From NCBI GenBank assembly GCA_965279135.1, contig OZ257133.1, positions 868,001 through 932,000 on the forward strand: a DNA stretch of 64,000 nt. Direction: 5' to 3'. The translations under genes were made by a program, and so were the position numbers. This stretch comes from Croceimicrobium sp965279135. Its GTDB lineage: Bacteria > Bacteroidota > Bacteroidia > Flavobacteriales > Schleiferiaceae. Positions 55,901-61,890 of the stretch are shown here, piece by piece. Every line of letters starts with the position of its first letter. The stretch's first letter is position 1. The notes below the pieces were generated by a model. That model saw only the letters and a program-made list of their open reading frames with translations, did no database searches and was not told the DNA's origin.

Positions 55901-57950
55901 AAGTAATACTGCAGGGGCGTATACCTTACCAAGTGGCTCTACTATAGGGGGTGCTTACGAGATAGCTGAAGTTTTAGTGGCAAATGGTATTCAATACGAT
56001 GGCTTAAACCAGATTAACGAGTTGAACTTGAAGTATTCTCCCACCGATCCTACCTTACAAACCGGTTTAACTCATAATCTGGATATTACCATGAGTTATG
56101 ACGATGCTGGCCGATTAGAAAGGAAAGATATGCAGACTCCTTTAGCCGCCGCTGCGGAGGATTACCAGTTGGCCTATACCTATTCATCGACTAAGGAGCA
56201 TCAAATAAGAAGCATTGAACACGATTACCCGGCAAATTCTGCTTTGGATGGATTAGAGACCTTTGAATACAATGATATGGGCTCTATTAGCAGAAGGGGA
56301 TACACAAAAAACTCCTGGACTAATGAATCGGAAGTATCTAACTATTGTTGGACTGAGGATCAAAAGTTGAGAGGAGTGATGCAAGAGTCTTTTAACAGCT
56401 CTAATCAATTGCTCAATAATAGTTTCCACCACTACGTGTACGATCAAAATGGTGAACGAGTGCTGAAAACCAATATCTATATGGCAGGGGTAAGTGTAAA
56501 TAGTCGAACCTCACCGGTCTTGCCCATGGATGTTCCTACTGTGTATGTGAATGCCTACTATATCGCTAATCATTATCGCGAGCAGGTTTTGGCAAGTAAG
56601 CATTATTATATGGGTAGCCAGCGCATTGCGACGGCATTAATTAACCGTCCTTATCGTCCGCCGGGTTGGTCTGAGCCAGCTCCAGGAGAAGGAGGAGAAA
56701 ACCCGATTGAGATCCTTCCTGGATATAGCGAAGAAACGGATGGAGTGGTAGTGGATATTCTTTCTACCTTAGAATGTTTAACCGGAACAACAGATTTGAT
56801 CGCAGATATGGAGTCCTTCAATCTTCAGAGTATTGGAGAAGCAGTGGAGATGGCGATTTGCCCTGAAGATCAGGGTGAAGGTGGCGGTCAGTTCCCACCG
56901 GAACTTTGCGATTGCGAGCAGAGTCTCTATTGGGCGACACAAAATGGTATTGACTGCGATGTACACAACATCATCTACTATTACCATCCCGATTATTTAG
57001 GGTCGGTAGAATATGTTACAGATATGCGCGGAAACCCCTATCAATTCTTCCTAAATACCATTTGGGGTGAAAATCTGGAGAATCAATTCGCTAAGACTTA
57101 TACCGCCTTCTCTAGTAGGTTTAGGTTTAACGGTAAGGAATGGGATGATGAAACCGGGAACTTCTATTATGGTGCCCGCTACTATGATCCGAAGATTAGT
57201 GTGTGGTTGAGTGTTGACCCAGAATCTGCTAGGGACCCCCATATGACTCCCTACCATTTTGTTTACAACAATCCGGCTATTTTCGTCGATCCGAATGGAC
57301 TTCATGGGTATAAAGTAGACGCAAATGGTAACATTAACAAGATTGAAGATGAAGATACAGGAGGAGAAACATACGGTGGGGATGAATATGACGTGGTTTT
57401 TAAAGCAGACACGTATGAGCCTGGTCAAAGCGAAGAAGACGGTCATCGGGTGAATGATCCCAAAATTTTACCCCAACTAGCGCAGGATAAAAAGGATAAT
57501 AAAGGTTACGATGTACACTATGCAGAATCTTCTAACGGAGAGCAAACTTTCGAGTTGTTTTTGTTTTTAGCTGAAAATACAGATGTCGAATGGACGATGA
57601 TCGGAACAATGAATGGAGGTTCCGAAGATTTTGTTTTAGGTACCAGGAGTTTTGGGTCTAATAGTTTTAATCCAAAGCATGTCGGTTATGATGAAGCTAA
57701 TGAAACATTTAATTTACATAGTCATCCTAGAACGCCAGGAGGGTCTGGTTTCTCAACAAAGAATCCTAGTGGTGATAGAAGATATATGGGGCAAAAGACG
57801 ATGAGATTAAATAAAAGAGACAAGAAAACTTCACCTCATTTCATTTATCATATACCTTCTCAAATGTTTCATCAATACACTCCTGCACGGAGTAGCCTTG
57901 GAGGGTTTAGAGCAAATTCATTAAGTAAACTAAAGTCAAATGCGCGTTAA
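46926..57950 (+). CDS. Giant SpvB/TcdB/RHS polymorphic toxin with C-terminal JAB-like peptidase domain
   Basis: The 3674-aa protein has a signal peptide, then a 350-residue beta-rich region. From about 380 comes an SpvB-like domain (ISYPLELPAGRNGLQPQVALNYNS). FG-GAP/VCBS-type calcium loops lie at about 793, 887, 1578, 1680, 1783 and 1878 (DxNxDGxxD). A TcdB middle segment starts near 1916 (NPLGGHFTLEYEL), and RHS/YD repeats fill about 2480-3400. The RHS core ends with RFRFNGKEWDDETGNFYYGA and DPNG near 3398-3458. The last 215 residues are the variable toxin, with HSHP (His3598, His3600), GSGFS and D3617, a JAB/JAMM-like zinc motif, plus Glu upstream in DVEWTMIG. The spacing of the serine and aspartate is longer than the canonical JAMM. 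The RHS shell would encapsulate the tip until release. Confidence 0.9.
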   Translation: MKTDFTTRLASLLLIFFFVYNDLHASAYALRNWDHLVQIAEENLDQELNFSTLSSRTNSTLEATPKQIQTKISKPDALPNTLSAQNSFSVSALEATGRIGLELHMPINDPANDIFNFILPEDFNNREWSSVYLRYRLKGLVDGKGLAKSFNSQETFGSRSLEIDDQWKEVTEKVSASDLKAGRNYLRFTIPNGLGLTVELSDVELEFNRLADGVIESPRLERVVTVDSDLFRTLPEMDNASAFRLREVEMPAIPEGLINITSGAKAYQPSAEVAAQAEFIGFKLNLGNNIQRKLGELQIFYFDYDLKSWQGVKIDSIDTQGEIAFVPNKGQTQYFGALIKSPEMPEASAFAPTMIQDIEAANPATGINLMQAPDISRTGEASISYPLELPAGRNGLQPQVALNYNSEGKSSWAGYGWNVRLPSISVDTKWGVPTFDAVVQTEMYTINGEPLFEEGANRSNRNKYNRQSGNVLFFEKTRTSYRKVERIGNDPRTYYWKVTETSGTEYYYGHYTQSFQYTDASGTQTLNAADAKITNFGGDVVKWNLTQVVDVNGNTVVYEYDKGSYASGPSIPSNSPLIDGVYQYPRSIFYTGTESSADLGNYRVLFNRNASLRLDPSIDMRFGAKLVDAELLDKVEVHFKMSGSTQYNSLVKAFRLDYKTLSNAQERVEWQYKSILEALAEERGGSEFYKHDFEYKSGAMTFNSTPEKVEINPYDDRLFDDLVSDLIEFLPGGNVFSKVFFPSPLGTSTTRTHAFEGSVGFGWVLAKVKFSKNMTFSGVVGGTNGSSQVKTKLMDMNADGLPDLLRTQSRGNDASYYYYPMRKDEQGEYYFGSEVDLNNDGLYYTNSSSTKIGFDAVAQFTAFGVGAVISYARNWVWTHSSVDSYLIDYNQDGIMDVVKPHNGGSYVHFGSLDLNTGELTFNPNSNTSLSPILNTGTAPSFNDPEAEPIMGLEIVRAWQAPETGLINITGTASLTPDAIGEVEVAIQKNSNYIPSNGFQSVTSSSSFTPSITNYQVNKGDILMFRIRSGANSYMDQLTWNPQINYTDPGLAARLDGAGNELLNTSANDGFLLSGHEGAMVTANQRAFINWDPFNIPVLSDDIQLRISITGIDVSSTDSNSVYRAVFYKDVAAGTGPTTIQALPSEFTDYSGSGAILNHLGIPNNMPSIPPGLTPEELANIHYYVLFSVVSTSNVNWKLINWRPRIEIGFDACGIEGFKKRFPAVKYRTFNRITKTTPFYDGGFAGATNARLWPTFASSLVTTELTTINRENAHAYLVIKSGNNLVTKARVNFNKSTGSTTVYTTDAPGKAVSLITSATASPGLYSFNPNNINNLNEVYFEWYSPFPELNTLLKQGTLTLYNLGTSSSIATVSNYQVFERNMTYFSDPWLQWGSFAWNDLDRISNNPINLFEMVPATESVGRNNRMEDMENPVSEDFDVLFGASSEPEFKFNMLKAVRGEDSAITRSYTSDAVGDNSVNPALMDRYSAYGSHAGVYGETNLSIPYLLSQPDKRVISNAAPSGNDIARAISLVSTGKTLGYTFSAGISYDKVPELDVDGAYGKDIEGPDYFRQEITRMSDLNGDGFPEIWEGDDIIVHYTDPRGGSLGTVNLGPGPKNNSVVDKQGTLGLGYTLNEDALNLTERAESTGGAPSGVFQTLMKNVGMSASYQVGVNVISKQWQDINGDGLADLITEDANDNVDVLLNSGYGFDIAGPKRFADNHKRTTNVSVSINSTFSQPISNALMLIASDALKEVLSRIETKNKSFTFGLADNRSSTSSNSFLSDVNGDGLPDRIVQDQVLNYNFKVFLNLGNGFATDALQFNGGVPTRLEQNNSASISAGAHGTVAFPVGSPGIGVFKLAIQGGYSYAYGADFKNSSFMDFNGDGAADIVDLANDNSVLVYYNKSNDALRLKRVNNPLGGHFTLEYELEGNKHGYYTSVVKTEQSDPDEDVFWDMPFAKWVLSKVEIHDGVDVLDGANDLDGVDRQIFTYHYDAGVRSRRERDFLGFSRIEKRSEALQFAVTQVKPMQHALFINHPTCWLERSNDPKYALRTYSDVKIFESLDANDFQSRKEFEYKNGVLKASFKFLDYAVYQHYTFNTDDPECQVLNLGQSEISQVDRYRHTLSKDEYRYDFYQVNVNDGTIVFDVQADALKSVNFATFGETGTIFPAVVKSFSYTYPEVDTTMAFYATAQNPVNYLMATENEAEYDVYYNITQYTLGAANAQNTFTRVPVKTTNYNKIEEYPTSVDVRLAPDGSGGFVFEVINPYGTALLIPNARKGYVTFDLQAPAGYDVYRLYLREDLLDETCGITRISNETGVPIPVVFKRTVPKSIIVYEDNLNQVLTAEIIAKMEYHSAPLAHTTRTNLVSSHRVYLGSDANPVERLTNSSIDTKGRITQIDQVLASLATNNTASTNITYNANGLVSRMDYPENNTGQRMYIELNYDSHQDHLVTSVGNAYGESSCNIYSEDGSALLLQTIDINGHPMRTVYDDKYRPIEIYGPLELSASTIEPAIVFEYHPEGLNRSPSNPNTNEWVAYAITRHNINAAHTPNGAYTLPACSTLVDVSSFTGTFSSANTLETATFIDGNGKTVQVKKEAAWDNGTSLDRNFEVSGFSSVNIYGLPVVNRITFLDPASKATSANLATLSVNPSEDISVNRYDYASRVDRVKTKKDFSSPLTPLTTILYEWESTGPLFAVDNTSQNVRVRSLSDALGRTLKEERYRGGGALAEITEYDIDALGQTRRYKSPATTNWVSYDYDEFGRQKQEDHVDRGITNFKYDLASNLLQSTNADLETITNTYNFNRLLSSSHSKTGPVNDLEITYGTKGDGKNGAGKVTRIIQGTSFKTENYKYDVLGNLIFEEKSINIPQAGTQTFLTEFQYDTWGRLVEMTYPDYEKVFYHYCSTGELASVSAQRLNPITPAPVYLLAEEIRYDGFGNMTEYKYGNQARTIKTFDKTTRRLTVAEVKVHDATGTGTPILNKTFDYQLNGNIDKISNTAGAYTLPSGSTIGGAYEIAEVLVANGIQYDGLNQINELNLKYSPTDPTLQTGLTHNLDITMSYDDAGRLERKDMQTPLAAAAEDYQLAYTYSSTKEHQIRSIEHDYPANSALDGLETFEYNDMGSISRRGYTKNSWTNESEVSNYCWTEDQKLRGVMQESFNSSNQLLNNSFHHYVYDQNGERVLKTNIYMAGVSVNSRTSPVLPMDVPTVYVNAYYIANHYREQVLASKHYYMGSQRIATALINRPYRPPGWSEPAPGEGGENPIEILPGYSEETDGVVVDILSTLECLTGTTDLIADMESFNLQSIGEAVEMAICPEDQGEGGGQFPPELCDCEQSLYWATQNGIDCDVHNIIYYYHPDYLGSVEYVTDMRGNPYQFFLNTIWGENLENQFAKTYTAFSSRFRFNGKEWDDETGNFYYGARYYDPKISVWLSVDPESARDPHMTPYHFVYNNPAIFVDPNGLHGYKVDANGNINKIEDEDTGGETYGGDEYDVVFKADTYEPGQSEEDGHRVNDPKILPQLAQDKKDNKGYDVHYAESSNGEQTFELFLFLAENTDVEWTMIGTMNGGSEDFVLGTRSFGSNSFNPKHVGYDEANETFNLHSHPRTPGGSGFSTKNPSGDRRYMGQKTMRLNKRDKKTSPHFIYHIPSQMFHQYTPARSSLGGFRANSLSKLKSNAR

Positions 57951-58404
57951 AAGTCCAATTGTTGTTTTATTGATTTTTTGTTTCTCTAATTGTGATAATT
58001 CATCAAATACAGTTTTTATCAGCCAAGAATTAAACAAGAATGTAAGTGGTTTTATTGAAACGAAGTTACGAGAGGCAGATAGTTCAAATGACTTTAAAGC
58101 TCCAATATATTCTTTGAGTTTAGAAAAGGAGAATGAGTTTTTTAAGCTGACTCTTTATCAAGACTTAATGATTGATACATTAACTGCAACCGGTTATTAC
58201 TTTTATGATTCAATCCCAGTGGTTTTTTATGAGTTTACCAAGGATCTAGCAGTTATTAACAGCCAAAATTTGGTGACGCAATGGTGGAGGCTACCAGATG
58301 ATTACTTTAATGGAGAAATTGTGGATCCTTTTGATCCGAAGATAAGGGTAATCTATTTAGATTCCTCGAGGAAGATCATAGAGATGAGAGATTTGGAAAG
58401 TTAG
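57940..58404 (+). CDS. Probable immunity lipoprotein for the JAB-type toxin
   Basis: This 154-aa protein begins MRVKSPIVVLLIFCFSNC, a lipoprotein signal with Cys18 as lipidation site, and continues as a small acidic beta-rich domain without known family. Its ATG lies inside the last codons of the RHS gene, an 11-nt overlap in which the toxin stop TAA reads through the immunity codons. Position directly behind a polymorphic toxin tip, small size and lack of other function are the standard signs of an immunity gene. A lipoprotein would protect the periplasmic side. No experimental basis. Confidence 0.6.
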   Translation: MRVKSPIVVLLIFCFSNCDNSSNTVFISQELNKNVSGFIETKLREADSSNDFKAPIYSLSLEKENEFFKLTLYQDLMIDTLTATGYYFYDSIPVVFYEFTKDLAVINSQNLVTQWWRLPDDYFNGEIVDPFDPKIRVIYLDSSRKIIEMRDLES

Positions 58405-58433
58405 ATATTACTTTGGTGTGGTAATGTTCCAAA

Positions 58434-58490
58434 ATGGTAAAAAAGCTGTTTACACTATTTTTGGTAGTTCTATTTTCTGATCACTCTTAG
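58434..58490 (+). pseudogene. Orphan signal-peptide remnant
   Basis: ATG at 58434 opens an 18-residue frame, MVKKLFTLFLVVLFSDHS, stopped by TAG at 58488. It reads like the start of a secreted or lipoprotein whose mature part is lost. It lies just after the immunity lipoprotein gene, so it may be the residue of a second immunity gene. Confidence 0.4.
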
Positions 58491-58527
58491 ACTAATAGCC
58501 ATATTTTCGGAGGAGGCTTTTTATAGA

Positions 58528-58710
58528 ATGATTGTTAAAGAGTATTACTTGTACATAGTTTCTCCTATTCTCATAACAAGCATTATTTTATTATGCCTTT
58601 ATGTGATAGGTCGTTCAGTTGCTTCCCCAAAGAAAAGGTTGAATACGGTTCAAATGATTTTACTCTTGCCCTCGATTATAGTCTTTCTGGGATTACTATT
58701 GGGTTGGTAA
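58528..58710 (+). CDS. Small two-helix membrane protein (hypothetical)
   Basis: A 60-aa product with two hydrophobic stretches (YIVSPILITSIILLCLYVIG and VQMILLLPSIIVFLGLLLGW) separated by a basic loop (SVASPKKRLNT). A purine-rich GGAGGAGG occurs upstream at about 58508-58517, a stronger Shine-Dalgarno than most genes here. The function is unknown; it may be a small immunity protein or a leftover. Confidence is modest because of its size. Confidence 0.45.
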   Translation: MIVKEYYLYIVSPILITSIILLCLYVIGRSVASPKKRLNTVQMILLLPSIIVFLGLLLGW

Positions 58711-58807
58711 GCTTGACTTATAAAATTTAGAGTTTGCTGTACTGGGAATAGCGATTTTGGGTGAAGATTCTTAGCATCCCTACATATGTGTTAGTTTATA
58801 TTCACCA

Positions 58808-59398
58808 GTGCTCTTAAATCATGAAAGAAAACAGTACCGAATTATCAAAGAGCCCTTAGAAGATGATCCTTACACGGAAGATCTAAAAACTCACCGTGAT
58901 TTAAGTCAGCAGCGTGCAGACTATGCTCTTAAACGTTTGGATGTTGTGGTGATCGCTTTATCCAGCTCGGCCTTGGTGCTTATAGGTAGTCTATTAAAGG
59001 ATAACCAGGAGTATAAACAGGTCTTGGTTTTATTGATGTGGCCTTTTGTACTCGCTATATTGAGTAATATACTTTCTCAGTGGTATGGGTATCTCAGCAA
59101 TTCTCATGAGACTATGGCTGCTTTTAATAATGTTGTGTTGGAGCGCCGCAATCGAGTATATAATAAGTTAACTCTTGATGATCAGAATTCGCAAGTTAAA
59201 ATGGAAACTCTAGAAGAAGGGCTTCACTCAGATGCGGAGTTACGTGCACAAGTCAGAAAATCTGAGCGTTTGGCGGGTAATTTTGGTGACAGAACAAACA
59301 CAGCAAATATTATTTCAACGGCTCTATTAGCCTTTGGTATTTTAGCCTTGGTTGGTCTACTTACTTTTTGGGCCTACTACCCGGCCCCAAGCCTCTAG
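58808..59398 (+). CDS. Three-helix membrane protein of unknown function
   Basis: The 196-aa frame has membrane segments at about 49-66, 74-92 and 167-191, with a long charged helix between the second and third (SHETMAAFNNVVLERRNRVYNKL). It starts with GTG at 58808. A different-frame ATG at 58821 would give MKENSTELSKSP, a more natural N-terminus, and then needs a one-base shift to join LEDDPYTEDL. So either the GTG is used or the gene carries a frameshift near its start. The layout recalls SLATT-like two-helix effector families, but I cannot place it. Confidence 0.55.
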   Translation: MLLNHERKQYRIIKEPLEDDPYTEDLKTHRDLSQQRADYALKRLDVVVIALSSSALVLIGSLLKDNQEYKQVLVLLMWPFVLAILSNILSQWYGYLSNSHETMAAFNNVVLERRNRVYNKLTLDDQNSQVKMETLEEGLHSDAELRAQVRKSERLAGNFGDRTNTANIISTALLAFGILALVGLLTFWAYYPAPSL

Positions 59399-59507
59399 TA
59401 TTACCATCGGACCGTTCCTCACGTTCTTCTGGAAGCCGTAGGGCTTTTTTTCTAGGTTCCTCTGGTTTTTGATTCTCCTCTTTACGGCGCTTGTTATCCT
59501 CACTCAT
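59361..59507 (-). CDS. Possible small charged protein on the minus strand
   Basis: A 48-codon frame from the ATG at 59507 to the stop at 59361 gives a very charged peptide (MSEDNKRRKEENQKPEEPRK...). It overlaps the end of the plus-strand membrane protein gene by 38 nt and lies inside the segment bounded by a 16-17 bp direct repeat. No ribosome site is clear. The composition is protein-like but evidence is thin. Confidence 0.3.
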   Translation of the reverse strand: MSEDNKRRKEENQKPEEPRKKALRLPEEREERSDGNTRGLGPGSRPKK

Positions 59508-59535
59508 AGGGATTGCTATTTTTTGGCCTACTACC

Positions 59536-59712
59536 TGTGTAAGACCCTGTAAGTCCCCCTAAAACTCCAACAGTTTAAAAGTGTGTAAATTTAAACTGTT
59601 GATTATGAAGAAATCAAGATTTAGTGAAAGCCAGATCAGCCAGGCTTTAAAGGAGCATGAGGCGGGTAAGAAAGTGCAGGACATCTGCAAGGAACTCGGC
59701 AGCAGCATCTAA
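59536..59712 (+). mobile_element. Truncated IS3-family (IS407-like) insertion element, left end and orfA start
   Basis: At 59605-59712 the frame MKKSRFSESQISQALKEHEA...KVQDICKELGSS is the conserved N-terminus of IS3-family (IS407/IS51-type) OrfA, a helix-turn-helix transposase subunit, ended early by TAA after 35 residues. Upstream, TGTGTAAGACCCTGTAAG at 59536 looks like the terminal repeat. AACAGTTTAAA/TTTAAACTGTT (59569-59579, 59590-59600) forms an inverted repeat just before the gene. OrfB and the right end are absent, so the element is dead. Confidence 0.75.
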
Positions 59713-59740
59713 GCCTTCTTTGGACTTATCAGTTAAGTGA

Positions 59741-60172
59741 ATTCCTCCTCAGATTGGCGGAACTAATGGAGCAAGCAATGCTCCTTATGCTAGCAACGTT
59801 GATTATCAGCAACGGGCAAATGGTGTCGCATTGGGACCTACCGTACAAAACTCTATTATTGAGTTAGGTACAGAAGGTCAGGCGCTTGGTAGTGGAGCTA
59901 AAGTTTTAAACTCTACAACAAAATGGCTTGGACGAGGTTTTGGAGCTTACAATGCATGTAATACATTGGAAGACTACAGAGCAGGTCAAATCGGAGATGT
60001 GCGTTTCATTGCAGATCAAGGCTCAAATGTCTTATCCACTTTAGGAGGACTTCCTGGCGCGGCATGGGGTATTGGATGGGAAGGAGGTAGAGCTATAACT
60101 AATTCTCAAGGTTATCAGGATTGGAAAAGTAAAACATGGTTACCGTTTCGAAGGGAAGTACTAGGATATTAA
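59741..60172 (+). pseudogene. Displaced RHS toxin C-terminal tip (orphan)
   Basis: The open frame has no proper start: a TGA at 59738 precedes it and the only initiator is a TTG at 59831. It encodes a Gly/Ala-rich tip with GFGAYNACNTLEDYRAGQIG and GLPGAAWGIGWEGGRAITNS, ending in QDWKSKTWLPFRREVLGY. Such 'GAAWGIGWEGGRAIT' tips occur at the C-termini of Bacteroidota RHS toxins. The IS3 remnant lies 28 nt upstream where the RHS body should be. The next gene (60185) is a membrane protein of the kind that follows these tips. The toxin activity is unknown. Confidence 0.6.
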
Positions 60173-60184
60173 GTTAATTAGGAT

Positions 60185-60574
60185 ATGATTTTTTTTAAAG
60201 TACTGTACTTTAAGTATTATCAGCTGTATACAAAAGTTATGCCTGATGATCAACCGAATGCGACTGTCATTTTTGTTATAAGCTTTATCGAGTCCCTATT
60301 ATTAAGTGCTCTTATAGATTATTTCCTGCTAGAGTTTTATTGTAAGGGAATAACGAAAGTGTATATGATTGGAATAATGGTGACTCTATTAGTAGTTAAC
60401 TATTTTTACTATTATCGATCGGGGAGGTATAAATCGATCATCAAGGAAGGGGATATTGCTTTTGGTAATAGTGTCGCATGGCGATTCGTAGTATTGTTTT
60501 TTTCATTGGTTGCTGTTTCTTGGATGTTTTGGGGTCCAGTGTATGGTAAACTTATTCTGGATAATTGCATTTAA
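60185..60574 (+). CDS. Membrane protein, probable immunity to the orphan RHS tip
   Basis: The 129-aa protein has four hydrophobic segments and an aromatic-rich start (MIFFKVLYFKYYQLYTKVMPDD). It begins 12 nt after the stop of the displaced RHS tip. The layout of a small polytopic protein just behind a toxin tip is the usual place of immunity proteins against membrane-active tips. No catalytic motif is visible. It also overlaps nothing upstream and leads into a lipoprotein gene. Confidence 0.55.
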   Translation: MIFFKVLYFKYYQLYTKVMPDDQPNATVIFVISFIESLLLSALIDYFLLEFYCKGITKVYMIGIMVTLLVVNYFYYYRSGRYKSIIKEGDIAFGNSVAWRFVVLFFSLVAVSWMFWGPVYGKLILDNCI

Positions 60575-60579
60575 AAGAT

Positions 60580-61068
60580 ATGATTAGGATATTTTTTACT
60601 TTGACTTTGTTATGCAATATTTCATGTATTCAAAGTACTAGCACTAACTCTTGTAGTAATGATCATTCTCAATTGCTTTCGAGATCTGATTCATTATTGC
60701 AGGCTCATTATTCAAAGCCCATTTCAGATTCATACAGAAGTTTGAAGTTGGATCTTCTAGAAAGTGGTAAACTAGATATGGAGTTAGTTAAAGGCTTTAT
60801 TCGCGTTATAGAAGATGTAGGACTTGAAGAAGAGGACCCCTTATGGATTGGAACTAAAGGAAAATACTATATCAATCCAAGTAGCGAATTTTTTAAGTGT
60901 TTTCGAAATCAGAATGCGGACCTACAAGATGTTCTAAAAGAGATAGAAAGTACTGGAGGGGATGTCAATCCTTCCGTGATCTCAACGCTGATTAATTCAT
61001 GGGATTCAGACTTTGTTGAGGATGATCATCGTCTATTTTTGATTCTTGTGATGATCCCGCTTTTATAG
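60580..61068 (+). CDS. Lipoprotein of unknown function, candidate immunity gene
   Basis: From ATG 60580 the protein of 162 aa has a lipoprotein signal (MIRIFFTLTLLCNISC, Cys16). An upstream in-frame ATG at 60565 would only lengthen the signal and overlap the membrane protein gene. The mature part is acidic and helix-rich (SYRSLKLDLLESGKLDMELVKGFIRVIEDVG). Its place among toxin remnants makes an immunity role likely, but which toxin it matches is not visible: the remnant after it belongs with the next gene. Confidence 0.5.
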   Translation: MIRIFFTLTLLCNISCIQSTSTNSCSNDHSQLLSRSDSLLQAHYSKPISDSYRSLKLDLLESGKLDMELVKGFIRVIEDVGLEEEDPLWIGTKGKYYINPSSEFFKCFRNQNADLQDVLKEIESTGGDVNPSVISTLINSWDSDFVEDDHRLFLILVMIPLL

Positions 61069-61082
61069 TTTAAGCTTAGAGG

Positions 61083-61256
61083 TTAAAATCGAAAATTTTA
61101 GACCTTATAGAAGAATGGGGGCTTTATAGGGGTTATAAATCAAGTTCTAGAAACGAATAGCCAGGAATATACCCGACGACAATTCCTTATAAGAGCTCAT
61201 TTCAGTTTCATAGTAATGCAACACAACCTTTAATTAACAAGGTGAATGGAAATTAA
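61083..61256 (+). pseudogene. Decayed toxin C-terminus with in-frame TAG
   Basis: One frame runs from 61083 to TAA at 61254-61256, broken by TAG at 61158. It reads ILDLIEEWGLYRGYKSS before and PGIYPTTIPYKSSFQFHS after the stop. The end overlaps the start of the next secreted-protein gene by 11 nt, as at the RHS/lipoprotein junction, which supports it being a toxin tail. The fold is not recognisable. Confidence 0.5.
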
Positions 61257-61689
61257 AAAAGTTAGCATTCTGATAGTTACAGTTTTCCTGTTTGTAAGTA
61301 AGCTGAGTGGGCAAAGGTGTCTTTTTGGGCTGCCAAGCGACAGCACTGACTTAAACCATGCTGAAGTGATTATTATTAATCTACCACCAACGTCAAATGG
61401 GAGATTTCAGCCATCAAATGAGTTTGAGAGTATGATGATGTTTTATAAGTCCCATAAGGAGCTTCAATTCCAAGCAGAAATTCACTTTTACTATGATTGG
61501 TCAGGAAGTGAGAAGTATTCAAGTAAACTGCTTGACGATTTCAAAGAAGTATTAAAGGATCTAGAAATCAACAATGTTGAACCGATTTTTGTAGGAGAGG
61601 AAAGGCCTATATATAATCTTCTACCTGATCGAATTAGGCATTCGTTATACAATTCTAGAATTGAAATCAGAGTTCTAGAAAGTGAATAA
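61246..61689 (+). CDS. Secreted protein, possibly OmpA-like, candidate immunity
   Basis: The 147-aa product has a signal peptide (MEIKKVSILIVTVFLFVSKLSGQ). The mature part ends with features that recall an OmpA C-terminal domain: SSKLLDDFKEVLKDLEINNVEPIFVGEERPIYN and then RIEIRVLE, where OmpA has NRRVEIRV. This resemblance is weak and the peptidoglycan-binding aspartate/arginine pair is not clear. Its ATG overlaps the decayed toxin tail by 11 nt, so an immunity role is the best contextual guess. Confidence 0.5.
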   Translation: MEIKKVSILIVTVFLFVSKLSGQRCLFGLPSDSTDLNHAEVIIINLPPTSNGRFQPSNEFESMMMFYKSHKELQFQAEIHFYYDWSGSEKYSSKLLDDFKEVLKDLEINNVEPIFVGEERPIYNLLPDRIRHSLYNSRIEIRVLESE

Positions 61690-61802
61690 GGATCCGATCA
61701 TCCGTTTTGGGTTTTGAATTTTTCGAAAATCAAAGTTTCCCCTATGCTCCCATTGATGATTATAGTTAAAAGTTAACTCGGAAAGAATCCTAATAGTCAT
61801 GG

Positions 61803-61825
61803 AAAGGCCCTTTTATGGGCTTTTT
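61803..61825 (+). terminator. Terminator-like hairpin
   Basis: AAAGGCCC-TTTTAT-GGGCTTTTT, with one bulged base, followed by a T-rich run. The hairpin and the 15 nt after it are similar to the hairpin at 62498-62520 and its flank. Confidence 0.5.
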
Positions 61826-61890
61826 CTATTATTGGTGTTTCAGGCAAAACGGTGGGTATGATGACACCTTAAACTTAAAATTGTGAGGAA

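Noticed and set aside
48000..57900. Antisense and alternate frames inside the RHS gene
   Set aside because: Shadows of the long gene; none has domain-like features.
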